From Perca fluviatilis (taxonomy: Eukaryota; Chordata; Actinopteri; Perciformes; Percidae), in the NCBI RefSeq assembly GCF_010015445.1, contig NC_053116.1, positions 31,212,785 through 31,276,784 on the forward strand: a DNA stretch of 64,000 bases, written 5' to 3'. The notes beneath the pieces were generated by a model that was given only the letters and a program-made list of their open reading frames with translations, had not been told where the DNA came from and ran no database searches. Of the stretch, positions 46,833 through 61,162 are shown piece after piece. The position numbers were made by a program, and so were the translations under genes. The first letter of the stretch is position 1. Every line of letters begins with the position of its first letter.

Positions 46833-48290
46833 TTACTATATGGTGATTTACTGTATAACAGTATAATGTATAGTATGGTAAGTATAGCATAGAGTAAAGT
46901 ACTGGGTAACAGTAAAATGTATTATGTAGTATTCTAGAGTATGGTATAGTATACATAACTGCGTAGAATAGTATGACAGTATAGTCTATCTAGTCAATGC
47001 TAGTAATACACAGCATTTGAAGAAAGTTAGATTACAGCAACTTTACAGCTGTTTGCCAGTGTAGATGTTACATGCAGCCAACTGTGATAATCTTGTTGAT
47101 GTACAGTAGCTTAAGTGTAACAACATCAAACTCCATCCATGATGAATACATCTCCACTGCCTTACAACAGTCAAAGAAGCTACCAGAAGAAGTATATTGC
47201 AACAAGTTCATTCACACTACCTTTACAAAGTCAAGAGCTTGACTTCCATGATGACAGTTGTTATTTCAACATACAACATGCCATATATCACATGGTGAAT
47301 AAGAAGAACGGCTTTCTAAAAGCCTCCTTTCACACGGCACAGAAAGCAAGCTTTGAAATACCCTAATCCGTTCACAGAGAGCTCAAAACCACCAATAAGC
47401 AGGCTTCAAGTTGCCTTTTTTCCATCTGTCAGAAAGGGGATAATGTTGCCTGTCTCATTTGTACCATTGCATTAAATGTACGGCAAGTTATGGATTACTC
47501 ACTGGAATGTTGTCAACGTGGACCTTTTTGTACTGAAAGGTCATGGGTTGGATTCCTGTAAGAGCTACATGGCAAAAGTGCAGTTACGCACGCAATAAAA
47601 AAGACACCATAGTCCAACTTTTCCAGGCTGGCGCTGTGTACTGCATAGCCCATCGAGAGAAATGGCAAGAGATGGATATAAGAAGAGAATCACTCCTAAT
47701 TATAGAGTGGGTAATGTGGTGATTGAAGTGCTATAAAAAAAAACTCCCAGGGGTGACATAGTATAGCACCACAGGGCTCTATCATTCCATTTGAATTCTT
47801 CCACCAAGTAGACAAATTAGCCCCTCTCCATATAGGTTATAGGCTTACACTATGGACACAGACCAGCTGGTTAGTGGGTTGGTGAAAATGTTGTTTTTAC
47901 TGCTCTTGGTATGTGTATACTATCAGTTACCACGTGTTTCCAGGACAGAGAGATCAGAAAGAGAGAGAAGAGGATGCTGGAACTTTCATATATTATGTAT
48001 AGGTAGGCTAAATCATAAATAATTCATGATGAGAAATGTTGAGTTACTAAGTACATGCAGCATTCAAAATTCAACATTGTCAAAACACAAATTTGCACAC
48101 ACAAATGTATAAAAGAAAAGAATATGGTGACATTTCTCACCATCTCTCCAGTCTCTATAAATTCAGGCAAGCAAACGCCCTGAACATCGCAAGTGTAGTT
48201 CTTTTAATTTATACATTTTTATGATGTAATTTATTTATTTTTTATTAACTATTCTTTTTTTTTGTTTCTTTGAATTTGTTTACTACCTAT
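46833..48290. other. Intergenic, no gene seen
   Basis: Begins with a TATAGTATGGTA-rich stretch (46833-46990). The open frame at 47139-47366 has no recognisable domain. Confidence 0.45.
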
Positions 48291-48299
48291 CAGGCTGTG

Positions 48300-48577
48300 T
48301 GGTACATCAAGACACACCCCTATATGGTAAGGAGACAGCTGGAGACTCGGCTCAAGACTGACACGCTTCGCGACCAATGGGAGCAGACACTCCTCCAGAG
48401 TGGAGAGCTGTGATTGGACACTGGGGGGATATTCTATATGTATAGATATGCCTGACTGTTAAACCGTGGGGGGCGGGTCTATGGAGAAGTGCTGCCCGTG
48501 ACCAGTCTATGTTGATACAGATCTAAAAAACTGGACTAACAGAGTGTCTGCTTACGTTGCCCTTCGCATGGACTAAT
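48300..48577 (+). promoter_or_regulatory. Candidate promoter and first exon of a second gene
   Basis: It holds CCAAT within gcgaccaatgggag (48370-48383), an inverted ATTGG within gtgattggac (48411-48420), a GC box ggggggcggg (48468-48477) and a CArG-like ccctatatgg (48327-48336). A strong donor gtaagt starts at 48578 after gactaat. CpG frequency rises from here to about 49.7 kb against the AT-rich surroundings. No coding sequence is recognised and transcription start is not visible. Confidence 0.45.
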
Positions 48578-49439
48578 GTAAGTTATTTTGCACTTTCCTG
48601 TACCTTTAAGAGTCTTCCGTGTAGTGAAAGTGGATGTAACATTGTAATAGCGTTGTAGTTGTGCTTTTTCTCGTCTCGTTTTACTAAGAAGTGCTTTCAG
48701 GCCGAAAGGCACACGCGCTTTTCAGGCCAGTGAAGTGTGCTGCTGTAAGCGTAGCGTTAGCTGTTGTTATTGCTCTCCAGCGTGCTGCAATATTTTGACA
48801 TACCGCTGACACAAACGATACACTCAGTGAGCCGAGGCGTACTGTCATTGTAGAAAGACCATTTAACATAACACATACTAATATCCACGGTGTGTGAATA
48901 TTAAAGGACATTTTCGTATTAACTGCTGGCACTGCTGCCATTCTTGTCAGCTAGTGTCCGAGCCCCCGTTAACGTTTACCGTTCTCTCTGCTCATGTGTG
49001 GAGAACGGGGACGACGAAACCCCCTTTTTTTTTATGTGGCAGTTGAATATGGCCGAATGTACAGAACTAATAACATTATTTCACAGACCTGTCATAATCC
49101 TACCCTCAAGCAAGCGCTTCGCTCACTAACATCATAAACAATGGCTCTGCTTTTAGTCCCACGTTTTTCTAACAAAATAGCGAGATTCGGAGGGTAAAAA
49201 GCAGTGTGAGCAATCATACGCCTTGAAAGTTTAGTTTGGATGAACTCGTGCTGGATCATTTGTTGTGTGCCGAATGTCCAAGAAGTCCCGAAATGAAGTC
49301 CTGTTTTCAGAAGTGTGTATCTACGCTTGAGTAAGGCAACTATTACAGTGCCAGATGTATTGAATCGTTTATTGGCGTCACAGTGTGTCCATGTAAGAAA
49401 TAACGGGACGTCATCTGGACTCTAAAACGTTACCCAATT

Positions 49440-49653
49440 CCCAGCCCCCCCGACTGACCGTTAGATAGCCCTGCCTGATTACTCCTGTTGACAGTGTTGT
49501 TTTAAACGGAGGAAAAAGTTTTTCAGCGTGGGGAAATTGTTAAAAAGAAAAGCTGCATTCAACTCCACTGGCTCAGAAATTTGGCGACTTGGCTCCAACA
49601 TTTGGGGGGCCCCTCTGCTACTGCACAAAGTGAAGGTTGATATGCCACATCAG
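49440..49653 (+). other. Candidate 5' exon of a second gene
   Basis: A strong donor (atcag|gtaagag, gt at 49654) ends an AT-balanced segment whose only late ATG (49642) gives Met-Pro-His-Gln before the splice. Preceding acceptor candidate ctcctgttgacag ends at 49494. It may be an untranslated exon. If it joined the next acceptor-like site at 50059 a stop (TGA) would follow at once, so the gene cannot be reconstructed. Confidence 0.3.
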
Positions 49654-50059
49654 GTAAGAGAGCATTCACTAGCATAGTTTTTGTGACAGGAACGCAGTCC
49701 AGTTAGCATGTGTACGTTGTGAGCTAACCGCTGCACATAAGCAAAAAGGAATCCTGCAGCTTTTCTCTTTGTGTCCTCGCTAATACCGAGTTTACGTGCG
49801 TCGAGGCCACATGGCATTTCACATATGCCGATTAATTTCGCGTTTTAGCAAAACTTGTACACTAGCCCTGTCCCGCTTATGTTTTGTGTGGAGTGTTATT
49901 GTTATAGGCGGGTGCTTCCCTCCACATTCCACATGTGTGTGCCTGCCTGCCTGCTGCAGGCTCAGTGCGCAAATCCCTGCAAATCCAAAAACGTCGATAG
50001 GAAAATAAACCTAATTGGAGTGTACTGAATTTCTATTATTTCTGAATTTGTCTGTACAG

Positions 50060-51556
50060 TGACAGGCAGATGAATGTTGTGGATGTGGGTTTACAAGTGC
50101 TCCTTCCTGGATGTTGTCAGTCTCTGATGTGGAGGAGGCTACTCCTCTTTGCAGGCGGTGAGGACAAAGGGACAGATCAGCATGGAGCCGAGTGGAGTAG
50201 AATGGACCCGGATAGACTTCAGTCGTTTTCACAGTTAGACAAAATGTTGTTGGGACTATTCGGATTGGAATCATAGACATTACTGGGCGTGGAAAAGTGA
50301 TTATATTTTATTCAATATTGCATCCTACATGTGCATTGTCAGATAATATCAGCTATCAAGTCATCAGAGTACAATGTCCAGTGTTATTGTTCATACAGTG
50401 GTCTTTACTGTTTTGCTGTTGTGGAATTTGCATGGATATGCCATTCGCGATCTTGAATTATTGCTCCTCAATTAAGTATTATTTGTGTTGTGAATTTTCA
50501 GCTAATACGTTTCACTTTGAGGCTGACGTTTTAAACAAAACCATCCTGCTTTAAATAAGAATAGGTAATTATTTTAATTGTATTGATGGAGAAGCATGTA
50601 TGGGCATAATCCATTTCTTTGGGTGTTTCCACTCAGGCTGAGACTGGTTCCCTTGGCAGAAGAGAAATTAAACTGCATTTCAATTATACTTAAACAAAAT
50701 GTTATGTGTGATGAGATGATTTTTCTTTACCCCACAATCTGTAGGCTTTTCTATTTTTGACTTTTTTTAGCATAGCATATAAAACACTATAGCTGTACTA
50801 GTGCTTGTAGTGCTGAACTGGAATTACAGGGTCTGTAGCATTGACTCCGTCGGAAATGATGAAAGGCAATATACTTTCTGTAAATCTGATGCAATGACAA
50901 CTAAGAGATTGGAAAGATAATGTTTTGTTCTTTGAAGAACACATTGTGTTATTTTGCCCAATGTGTTTTTAGTTGCACTATTTGTATGTATGCTTGTTTT
51001 CGTCTTATTTTGGCACATTGTGATTTTTATTTTACTGGCTTGTTGCTCTCCTGCTACACCCTACAATAACATGATTCACTGATCACTTAACCGCCCACCG
51101 CCATTGGAGCAAAACCTTGTATCTCCAAGAGTGCATGGTATCACGCCTTTAGTAATGTAGCCTTGTTTCTCAGCGTCACCCGCTCCATGTTGCCAGCGCA
51201 AGAGACATACATCATGCTCTAACTCCACCAGGTCAACGTACAGTTTTATGAATCTGGAAAGAGCTGGGAGTTGAGAAGTTTTGTTATGAAAGGGATAATC
51301 ACTCTGTCACTTTGCAGGGTTGTTTCCTTCATCTAAAGGTTCCTCCCACCCACCTATCACCTCAGTGGGGTACAAAGGGTCTCTTTCTGTAATGAGGTGC
51401 TTAGTGGAGCACATTGTTCTCAGGAGGTTTGTACTCTGCTGAGTTACAGGCAGGTTGCAAAATGATAACAGATGCATGGGGGCCTCAAGGTGCAGGCACA
51501 CTATTTTGAAACATAAGCGAATTCCAGGTAATATGGAATGCATGTGTGTGCACGCA

Positions 51557-51558
<2 letters not shown>
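50060..51558. other. No gene established
   Basis: A good acceptor (gaatttgtctgtacag, ending 50059) and a donor-like gcg|gtgagg at 50158 bracket 98 nt that could be a further exon of the gene starting near 48.5 kb. The rest is AT-rich non-coding sequence. Confidence 0.3.

Positions 51559-51646
<88 letters not shown>
51559..51646. repeat. (CA)n microsatellite
   Basis: About 44 uninterrupted CA units. Confidence 0.98.
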
Positions 51647-51651
<5 letters not shown>

Positions 51652-54600
51652 CTAACACCTACAGGTCTTCACGCAGAGCTCTTGCCGTAGCCTACTTAAG
51701 TGGCCTGATGTTTATACTTGTGTGCTGGTGTGTGCGTTGAGTCGCCGTGTGTGTGTGGGGAGTGGGTGATAGAGCGAGGGAGAAGTGAGAGAGTGACGGC
51801 GATTAGCTTCGGAGCGAGTACCGACTCTAGAGTCATAGTGAGAGAAACAAAGCTTCTCCCCTGTGTTTTCTGACCAAGGTGGGAAATCTGTAGCAGGAAA
51901 AGGTAACCCTCTCCTTGATTTCACGTTGCATATGGAGAAGGAGAGCCAGGAAATGAGCCGGGGGAAATGCAACGCTACCAAGCCAAGGCCGAGCGACATG
52001 CGTCGCTGCGACATGCGTCTCATTACAACACAGATGCAACAACTCTTCTGGTCATCATTTTCTCCACATGATTATTAGTTCCAACAGTCCAAAAAACAAC
52101 AACAACATATATCACATTCACATCACTAGCCTATCTCATAAGACCAAATGAAGCCACAACTTAACCAGAGAATCAAATACATTTTGAGAAAGTGTTAATG
52201 AATAAAATAACCTCACTCAGAGTTGTTTGAATGAGAGAAATCTGTTCAGGTGAGATCTTAATGAGTGCAACACGGACATGTCTAGTACAAAACTGTGTTT
52301 AGGATCCACAAAACAAGGATTACAACACTTCAAAAAAACGAACAATGATCTAACAAACAAAATGAGAATTAACTTTAGATAGCCCTAGTCTTATATGATT
52401 TAACAGGAGTTAGGAGGAGACAGTATTGAGATTTATAATAGCATATGTACCTTTCTGTATGGATCATAGTATAGTATTAAGGTTAAGTTGTTACATATAA
52501 CATTTGTGCTCCGGCTAATCCGGTATTTTATCTGCTGAACCATAACATTTGACAAACTAACCAGATTTAATTTGACAAAGCACATCATGGCTACACTTCA
52601 TCTGTATACTCTTTTAGTCTGATTTGTTTAATATGTAAATAGTTATTTCTTTCTAAATTATCTGTTAATGTTATGTAGCCATTGTTTTCAATAAATAGTT
52701 CATAAACCTTTGTTTGACTAGTTTATTACTGAACCCAGCCATCACGCGCCGCACCGTCACATCCTGCGCCACCCACCACCACAAATAAATTCTCAACCTG
52801 TGGGAAACACTGTAGAGTGACGGTAGCAATAATCTCACTCTGACATTTTCTGTTTTTGCCTTCATCTTTTGTTGTGGCGTGCTGATTGCTGCAGTATTTC
52901 TGCTCTGTACTTCTGAGTTCTCCTGTCATTCAAACAGCTCAGTGCTCTGTTGTCTTTTCTCTTGAATTTTCCTATTGTCTGTTAAACCATGGTGTTCGTA
53001 CTAACCAGTTTCTCCTCTGCTTATTTTTGAAACCACACAAATCACTCCCCTAGGAAAGACCGACTAGACACCAGTTGTGTGCAATGGCAAGATGTGTAAG
53101 CTTTCATGAGCTGGCAAGAAGTTGAATCACTGTTGTGCAGAATAAATCGGTAATAGAGAGGAGAAAAAACAGACCTTTGTCTGCTTTGTAACATTCAGAA
53201 AATAATACCGTTCTTCCTACAGCCCCAGTCTCCTCCTCTCCTCCTCCCTCCCTAATGTGGACGTGCTAAACAGGGGCTAATGGATTCCTTATGAGAGGTA
53301 ATTGTGTAGCTACAACATAAATGTAATAGAAGCTCTGGTGTTGTGGCTGGTGTGATTAGGTCTTGTTTGAAGCCCCTAGGGGGCTTGGCCTGATAAACGT
53401 CAATAGCGCCTACCATACAAGTAGTGCGTGCTACAGAATTGTAAGTTCTCAGGGTTCGCCATCTGAATGACTCGGCGGTGGTGAACAATGGCACAGACCA
53501 TAGAGATCACAGGGCTTGTGCAGCGTGTTGTGGGCTGGGGTAGCCTAACACAACACAACAGAAACACTGCTAGGGTTAGAGGTTCTCACGAGGCGAAAAT
53601 GTATTCACCATTGTAAATGTAAGGCTATTTGGATTGAATAGTGTCTGCATCGACAGTGTAGCTAATGGAGACATGCAGTTTATTTTCTTGAAATGTTTCT
53701 TGTAGTACCATTTTGCCGGATGGCATGGGTTGAATATGAACAACATGTTTAAGACCCATATTAATTCTAGGATTGCATGTATACATTCAATGTGCCAAGG
53801 GATAGTGACGTATTAAAATGCAAATTTAATTTGCTGTAAGTCTACTGAATATTTGCCATTGTGACCAAGTTATCTCTTCAGTCACAAATCTGAGAACAGT
53901 CAGCCCTTCATACTGCCTAATGTTCATCAGCATCCATTTTACCTGTCAGGCTGACTTAAGATAAAGCACAGGCCCACTTTTCTTTTAGCAGGGCCTCGTA
54001 GGGCTTAATGTGGCCAGAGAGCAGCTTAAATGCTTAACGGGAGACTAAAATCACCGTCAGTCTGTATTTGCAGAGGTAACTTGGACAGCAGCTCTGGATT
54101 CAGGTGACAGTCATAATACCAAGTTCTAAAATAATACATACAAGAAACATATCTTATTGCCCCAGATACTTCTTGAGAGATGCCTGCTTCATAAACAACA
54201 TGTGGCCAAGCAAAAAAAAGTTGTGGAATCGGTAAACTGTTTCTAACCCTAACAACAGGGTTTTTTGAAAAGATGCAGTGGATCCCTGAAAGTAAGTCTT
54301 TTTCATTCAGCGTAGGACTTTGTGTTGGCACAGACAGTTAGAGAATCAAGCCCCGCATTGCCGGTTCCCTTGCCACCCCTGAACTCACACAGATTATGCT
54401 TTTAGAGGTTCATTATTTGCATCCCATTTTACGGTTTGCATGCTGTGGAGGCTGAAATATAATTTAAGGTATTTAAATTGTCTGTTCACCAGCCATTGAA
54501 TCAGCCTGGTACTAATGTTTCTATCCCATCTGTACTCCAGTAAGTACAACTAAATATAGATACTCTGTAATTGTAAAAGTCAGGGATGTTTGTCATGTTT

Positions 54601-55045
54601 GTCTCCCAGCGACAGAAGTTTAATGAGAGATTTGGCCACAGGTTGGCAAAAACAAACCGGTAAAATGTTATTCGTGCAACTTGTGCTGTTAGACATGATG
54701 GAATATTCCTGGGAACAAAGCTTTGACATTTTAAAAGGTAACGTTTACAGTGTCACACAAACACAGGCCTTTTACAATCCGTAATCCAAGTCTGTATTTG
54801 GTTCCAGAAATGCACAGCCAATTCATTGACTTTAATTTGGTTTTTGTGGAATCAGACTACCAAACCCCACACTGAAGATATTTCCTTAAGCAGCCAAAAG
54901 TCTGTTGCAACCATCACTGCCTTCTGTTTCCATTGATTTAAACTGAGGCTTTTTAATTAGACTGATGTGAGAGTTAACTTGGATGTGTTTTACTGCCATA
55001 CTAAAAGCACGGCTGGCTCATTAGTGCAGCCACTCATTAAACCTG

Positions 55046-55085
55046 GGAGAGAGAGAGAGAGAGTGTGTGTGTGTGTGTGTGTGTA
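55046..55085. repeat. Compound (GA)n(GT)n microsatellite
   Basis: GA units pass directly into GT units. Confidence 0.93.
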
Positions 55086-57647
55086 TGAAGTTAAAGTATG
55101 AAGAGTGTCTGTCTGTTCTGCATGGCTGCTGACGGCCCTGTAAGCCGTAGTCACTCTCACTGGACGAAATATGAGGAGGTTGTACCAGTGTCTGTTTCAA
55201 AAGTAGCATTTTGTTATATAGCTTTAGAGGTGCATATTTTCAAACTTGGAGAGAGCCGGGCTTCCACACACTTAAAATGTGAAGGAAATTAATTTAATCA
55301 ATTAATAATATTCTCCAAAAAGTGGGTGTTAACATTTCTGGATATTGCAGGGAATTGCCCCACAGTGAGAAGGCAACATAAAACACAAGCAAATGGAATT
55401 CAGCTTCTGTCTCTTTCTTGCTCACTCTTTCTGCGTCTGTCTGTTGAGGCCCAGTGTAAGGGGCTTTCAGTGAGCTACTAACCCTGCTCAACCTTTTTTC
55501 TTTTTTTCCTCCATTCCTCATTTTCTCTTTCCTGATGCTACTGTAGCAAAGAGAGGGAGAGACAAGCCCACAGGAAGTGATTGGTTGTAACTCAACAGGC
55601 CCCCCACAGAAGGCTCCACCCATCTCATCCTGTTTGTGGGACAATTAGTCATCCTAAAGTGATGTGGCTGACTGGGCAACGTGCCGCATGCACACACACG
55701 CTCTAAATGCAGTTCAAGTGAATATCCTTTATTACTATTGTCATAAATAGTCCATGCCTCACTGTCTGCCAGCATCTGTTTGACACATGTAAATATAAAC
55801 CATGGATCCAGTGTAAATGCAAAACCGCAGGCCCAAGCCGACATGACGAAGCATGTTCTTGCATAGAGCTGTAACACTTTCGCTCTCTCCCTCTTTCACC
55901 CAATGCCAGTACTTGGACTTCGGAATAAAAAAAAAGAAGATTATAAATGTTTATTAATTAATTATAAAAAAAATTTAAAAACTCCAAATTGTCTCTAAAA
56001 TGGGTGAAGATGTGACAAATAGGTAGCAGTCTGGAGATCTGTTAACAGTCTTAACAGTTAACAGTTTATAGTTTCATCATGTACTGTAGACAAGCTAGAT
56101 TTGACAGCTTTATACCTGGTTTTGGATTTATAATTGCTCTTAAAGTCAGGCCCCGGTAGAATTACAAATTGGAAAGGCTTCCTGAAACCTGGTTTCTTTA
56201 TCCTCTTTGTCAATCTATTAAACTAGGAGAACGCTTGACTCCTCTTTGACTCTTATTTGTGCTTTTATGTATTTTTACCTCTTCTACTCTGCTGGGCCTA
56301 CTACCATTACAAATCCAGAACAAATTTATAAATCCTGAAGACTATCTGATTTTCTGAAGTTTCCAGAGACGCAACATATGTGTTGTGTGAATTAAATGAT
56401 GCATCTGCTGCTATCAAATATTTGATCTTTCTTGATGTTTTGGAACCATTGATTCATCGACTCAATGTCATCATAAAGTCATCAAAGTGGAATTTTAATT
56501 TTTACTCAATATACACATTGTATAGTATAACTTTAAAGTGACGGAACAATTGTGTGATCTAATATCAGATTAGATCACAAAGTTTGTTGTAACTTTGAAG
56601 CTACGGAAATAACAGAAATATAGGTTTCAGGCGGATAAAGTCCATTACATTATTAAATTAATGTGGCCTAAGTTTAATTTGACACCTTTCCATCTGCCTC
56701 CCATCTTTTTGATCTGTTTCACTTTATAAAAAAACAAACCGTTGTACCTCAAATATTCCCTCTTTTCTCTTTCCCTTCTCTTTCCTTCACATTCTTTCAT
56801 GTCTCTTTTCTCACTATGAATTTGTCCATTTAGTGTAGTACACAAACCCAAGCTATGCGTGTGTGGGCTCTGTGATTATTAAAGCAGAGTCCAACCTACT
56901 GCCCCCCATTTTTGGTGAATGCGTCATGCCCTCCTCCGGAGTGTCATGCCCCCCCTCTACTCTGCATTATCAGGGAACATAGGAACGGCATATGAAAAAT
57001 GCAGAAAAATAAGGCTTTACTGATTTGATAGGTATCAGACAGTCAACAGTCTGTATACTGTACATACTGTTGCGTGTACAGTTGTCAAGTTGGTTACTAA
57101 ATTGGTCTTTTATTTAAATTCCTGGTAGCTGTAAAATCTTAATAAGCTGTTTAAAACATTTTCTGTCTCGTTATACGGTCTGTCTCTACCTCAATTTACT
57201 TCTTGTCATTTGCCTTTCTTCCTCTCCTTCACTGCCAGCATTTTACGCTTGTTATTCTCATTCTCTGACTCCCCCCCTGCCCCCTCCCCCCTCTCCCGCT
57301 GTCGTTCTATTTGCCTCCTGTGTTTTTTTTCCTTGTTATGGTTTTTCTGTGTCGCTCTCACCCATTCCCTTTTCTACCCCTGCTGTGTGCTGTATTATGT
57401 AGCGTTTAAGACTCTATTTGCTTTTGGCAGGAGCTGGAATCTGCTTGGGTCAGATTTGTTTTAGTGCTACACTGCTCGTGGCTTGTAGTGTATGCCCCAG
57501 AGAAGGAAAAACACTGCTGCACACACACTTGTACGTAGTGTCTCTCTCCAACATACAGTATGCACACTGCAAGCTGCCTTGCCCTTCTGACTGAATCATT
57601 CGGGGAAATGACGCAACTTGAAGACCATAAAAGAGATTAAATAGGTC

Positions 57648-57675
57648 TTGTGTGTGTGTGTGTGTGTGTGTGTGT
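57648..57675. repeat. (TG)n microsatellite
   Basis: About 14 TG units. Confidence 0.93.
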
Positions 57676-59324
57676 GGACCCATGTACATGCTTACCTTTA
57701 GACTAGACATGGCGTCTTTCACACACCAAGGTAGTTTGAGAGTACATACATGTGTGGTCTTATATTTCAACACAATATTCTCTGAATATTTGCAATATTA
57801 ATTAAAAGCATTCTGCATTTGGCCAATGGCCAATGGCCTTTCGATAATATATTGCAAATTTTAGTATCAATCAGCATTCCGATTGTTTTAACAGACTGGT
57901 GTTGGGTGTCGCTTGTTTCTTGTCTTCTGATTGTTGTGAACTGCTTTGAGATAGTTGGTGACTGTCTGACTGGTCTGCTCTTTGCTCCTGTGGAGAGTGG
58001 CATATAATCTAATGATATGATAATGAAGTGCAACAATGCAATGGATTAGCCTACATTTTGATGAAAGCCTCTATGAGCCAAAATGTGATTGAAATTATTT
58101 TAATGTTACAGATAAAGTGGTTTTAAATACATGGATTTTCTGTGCCTCTGTGACATCTAATGTGGACAAAAATGTAAATAAATAATGAAACATATAATTT
58201 ATATAGTAGGCTATATCCTGATCTTGGGTCATCTACCGGTAATTGGATATTTTTCACAGAATCAAACATGGCTATTTTCACTCGTTTTTTGTTGTTGTTC
58301 TTTTTATTTATGGAATCCAAAGATCACATATGTTCATTCCACAGGCTATAAAAACGACAACAAAAAGCCCTACAATTCCGAAAAATTTAAAAGAATTGCC
58401 AGAGGTTTGAAAAATACAAATATTAATCACTGAAAATGTTTGTTGCTCTGAACTGTGGCTGCAGTGTTCACTCTGAGCGTACAGGATCAGAAAGTAATCG
58501 GCACGTCTAATCAACACATCTAACACACACGGGTTGCAGAGTTGTTCTGTTTATTAAGCTGTTTGGCCCGGCTAACAAGGTTGGATAGAGAACATAGCCG
58601 CAGAAGTGCACACACACAGACGCATGCAGGGCAGGGAGCGATGCACACCAGTGTTAATAACATGAAGAGTAAAAAGAAAGCTCAGGCCACCAAGGCTGCT
58701 CTTATAAACTAATCAACATCCTAAAAGTCTAAGAAATGCTCTCTTTTGCAAACAAGCTGATGTGTGCAGTTGTCTTGTGACTCATCATTCCTATTTACTT
58801 ATTACTTGCAACTGAGAGCAATCACTGATCCTCTCTCTTCTGGCCCACATAAACAAAGACAAACGCTAAAGGAAAAGGAAACCAACTACCACCGATAATT
58901 TAATTTACAAGATTCCGTCTGATCTTTTACCTGCGCCCGGGGGCCCAACAGATAAAACAACACGGCCTTCTGGTGTCATTGAATCAACCCACACATCTTT
59001 GGCTAGAACAATGACATTACTGGTTTTCCTTGCAGGCCACAAGGCAACACAATAAATGTGAATAGGTGTTTTGTGTAGATATTACCAGTATGTTACGAGT
59101 AATATTTTGTCTGTTCTGAAGCAGAAAAGTATAGCTGTTCTACCTACCATCTTTCTACTTAGTATTTGTGTCAGGTCATATCTCTACTGGATAGACTCGC
59201 TCATCTCTCTGGCTACTCACAGGAGTTTTGACACCAGTCGTTTTAACTCATTGCCTTTCCAAAATTAGACCCGTGGCAGTGCACATGGCCTATTTACTGG
59301 CTGGCTCTCACAACACTCACTTTT

Positions 59325-60273
59325 CAGTCCCTCCAGGGTTTTGCGGCCTTTTTTTGAGATCGTTGCGGCCCAAAATGCCTGATTTTGCGGGAGCTTTTGT
59401 AAAAAAAAAAAGCTCTTTTTTTTTGTTGTTGTTGGTATAATTCTTTAAAAATTCCTGGGCTGAGTTTTTAGTAACCTTGCCAAAAAGGCTCAGGATGCTT
59501 CAAATGTTGGTATAATATGAAAATGACTGGTGGATTTAAGACAAAAAAATTATAATTTATTGAATGAATCAAATTTGAACATATCTGCCAGTGGCTTGTT
59601 GATCTTTACATAGTTGGCTCATTTCCAGTCCAGGCCTGGGCTGGGACACACATTCATACGGTTTGATAAAGCAACGTTACTCACTGGACTTTAATTTATC
59701 ATTGCATTTACAATAATGAGCGTAGCTGTCATCCTGTAAGTCTCATCTCTGTGCATCCACTGTGTGTGTGTGTGTGTGTGCGCGCGCATCAGTCTCGAGG
59801 GGAACTGAGCAGCAGCCCCGCCCGCTGCAGAGAGCCGACAGGATTAAAACAGCAGCAGCTTTCAGCAACTTTAGAGTGAAGAAGCGTTGCGGTCTACATT
59901 GATGTTAAAATGTATACAGGTTGGCAAGTCGGTCTGAAATGTTTTGCACGGTCTTTCGCTGTACGTTTTGTTGGTAAATGTGAGATGTTCGAGTCACACA
60001 CGTCTCGTCTTCATATCACAAACAAGGAAATGAATTTGGCGACGTGCGTGTGTTACGTCAACCCGTTCTCACTTCCGCTTAGTCAGTGGCTCTCATCGCA
60101 ACACAGACAGACTCAAAGTCTGGCAAGTGGGACTGCTGTGATTGGTCGAAGTCGCGGGAAACTCCGGTTATTGGTCAAATTTGCGGTAAAGTTGCGGTGA
60201 TTGGTCAAAATTGTGAGTCGCACCGAATTCACGGTGATTGGTTGAATTCGCGCAAAGTGTTGCGGCGGGACTG
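59325..60273. mobile_element. DNA transposon remnant with 6-bp TSD
   Basis: The left end cagtccctccagggttttgc and the right end tgcggcgggactg are imperfect inverted repeats, flanked by ACTTTT on both sides (59319-59324 and 60274-60279). The right part carries repeated GATTGGTC and TTGCGGT words. A TG/CG microsatellite lies at 59760-59788. It has no recognised transposase. Confidence 0.7.
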
Positions 60274-60279
60274 ACTTTT

Positions 60280-61160
60280 ACTGATCCGCTCACAGGGCTG
60301 GACTATTAATTAAAAAGTAATCAAAAAACGAAATTCAGTTTTTTTTTTTTATCCTGTTAATACTTTCCCCACTGTGTGGTTCATGTACTTTTCCCTTAAA
60401 AACATACTACGGCGTGTGTACTAACTGTGACGCCACCCCGTCCAAGACAACACAGAAGTAAGTTTAGCTGACAAAAGGCGAGTGTGAGCCGGTTACCAAT
60501 CAACGTGTGGTCGTTTCAGCGGCTGCTCGGTTACGTTTAGCCGACAAAACGTGACCATCATGCGGACGACGACGCCAAAATGACGAGGAAGATTACAAAC
60601 ACCCGTTTTCTGGGGGAGACTTTTTAACTTTTACTGGACATGAGCTCCCATGCTTGAAAGCCCGGTGTTTTACTTTTTATAGGGCAATATTTGAAATGTA
60701 TTTTGTCGGCAAGAGATGCTGATTATTTTCTACTTGTGACATGGCAATATTTCAAATTTTATTTTATTTGCAAAAAAGTTGTTTATTTTCAACTTTTTTA
60801 GGAAACTCACTTTTTACATTAACATTTAAAATGTAACTTTTTTCACAAGACGTCTTTATTTCAAGCAGTGTGTGCTTTGATTTCAATTGTTAGGGTTATT
60901 CAAAATTCAAAAAATAACAATTTGTTCATCTATGTGTTCACAAAGATAATACATGCACTATTTGTGTTTATCCTACTGTCTACTTTATTCCCTTATAATG
61001 GCCATATTTAATGCTGTCCTTTAAAAAAAAAAAACTTACTATAGGTTTTATATTACTATGTCTACATCATTTTCTTATATTGTCCATATTTAATGCTGGT
61101 CTCTAGACTTTATCCTTGCACTATTGGACTTATTTGCACTACCACCATGACACACTCTCA
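60280..61160. other. Non-coding, no gene seen
   Basis: A CpG-containing start (to about 60600) gives way to AT-rich sequence. No exon recognised. Confidence 0.4.
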
Positions 61161-61162
61161 AG

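Larger units (their letters stand above)
51647..59324. other. Non-coding, probably intron of the second gene or intergenic
   Basis: No protein-coding exon recognised. It has a CpG-containing patch with a donor-like aaaag|gtaacc near 51902, microsatellites at 55046-55085 (GA then GT) and 57648-57675 (TG), and otherwise AT-rich sequence. Confidence 0.4.

Noticed and set aside
50070..50276. 68-residue frame MNVVDVGLQVLL... as a gene
   Set aside because: No recognisable domain. It overlaps a possible exon but a stop lies directly after the candidate acceptor in the incoming frame, so coding status is not supported.
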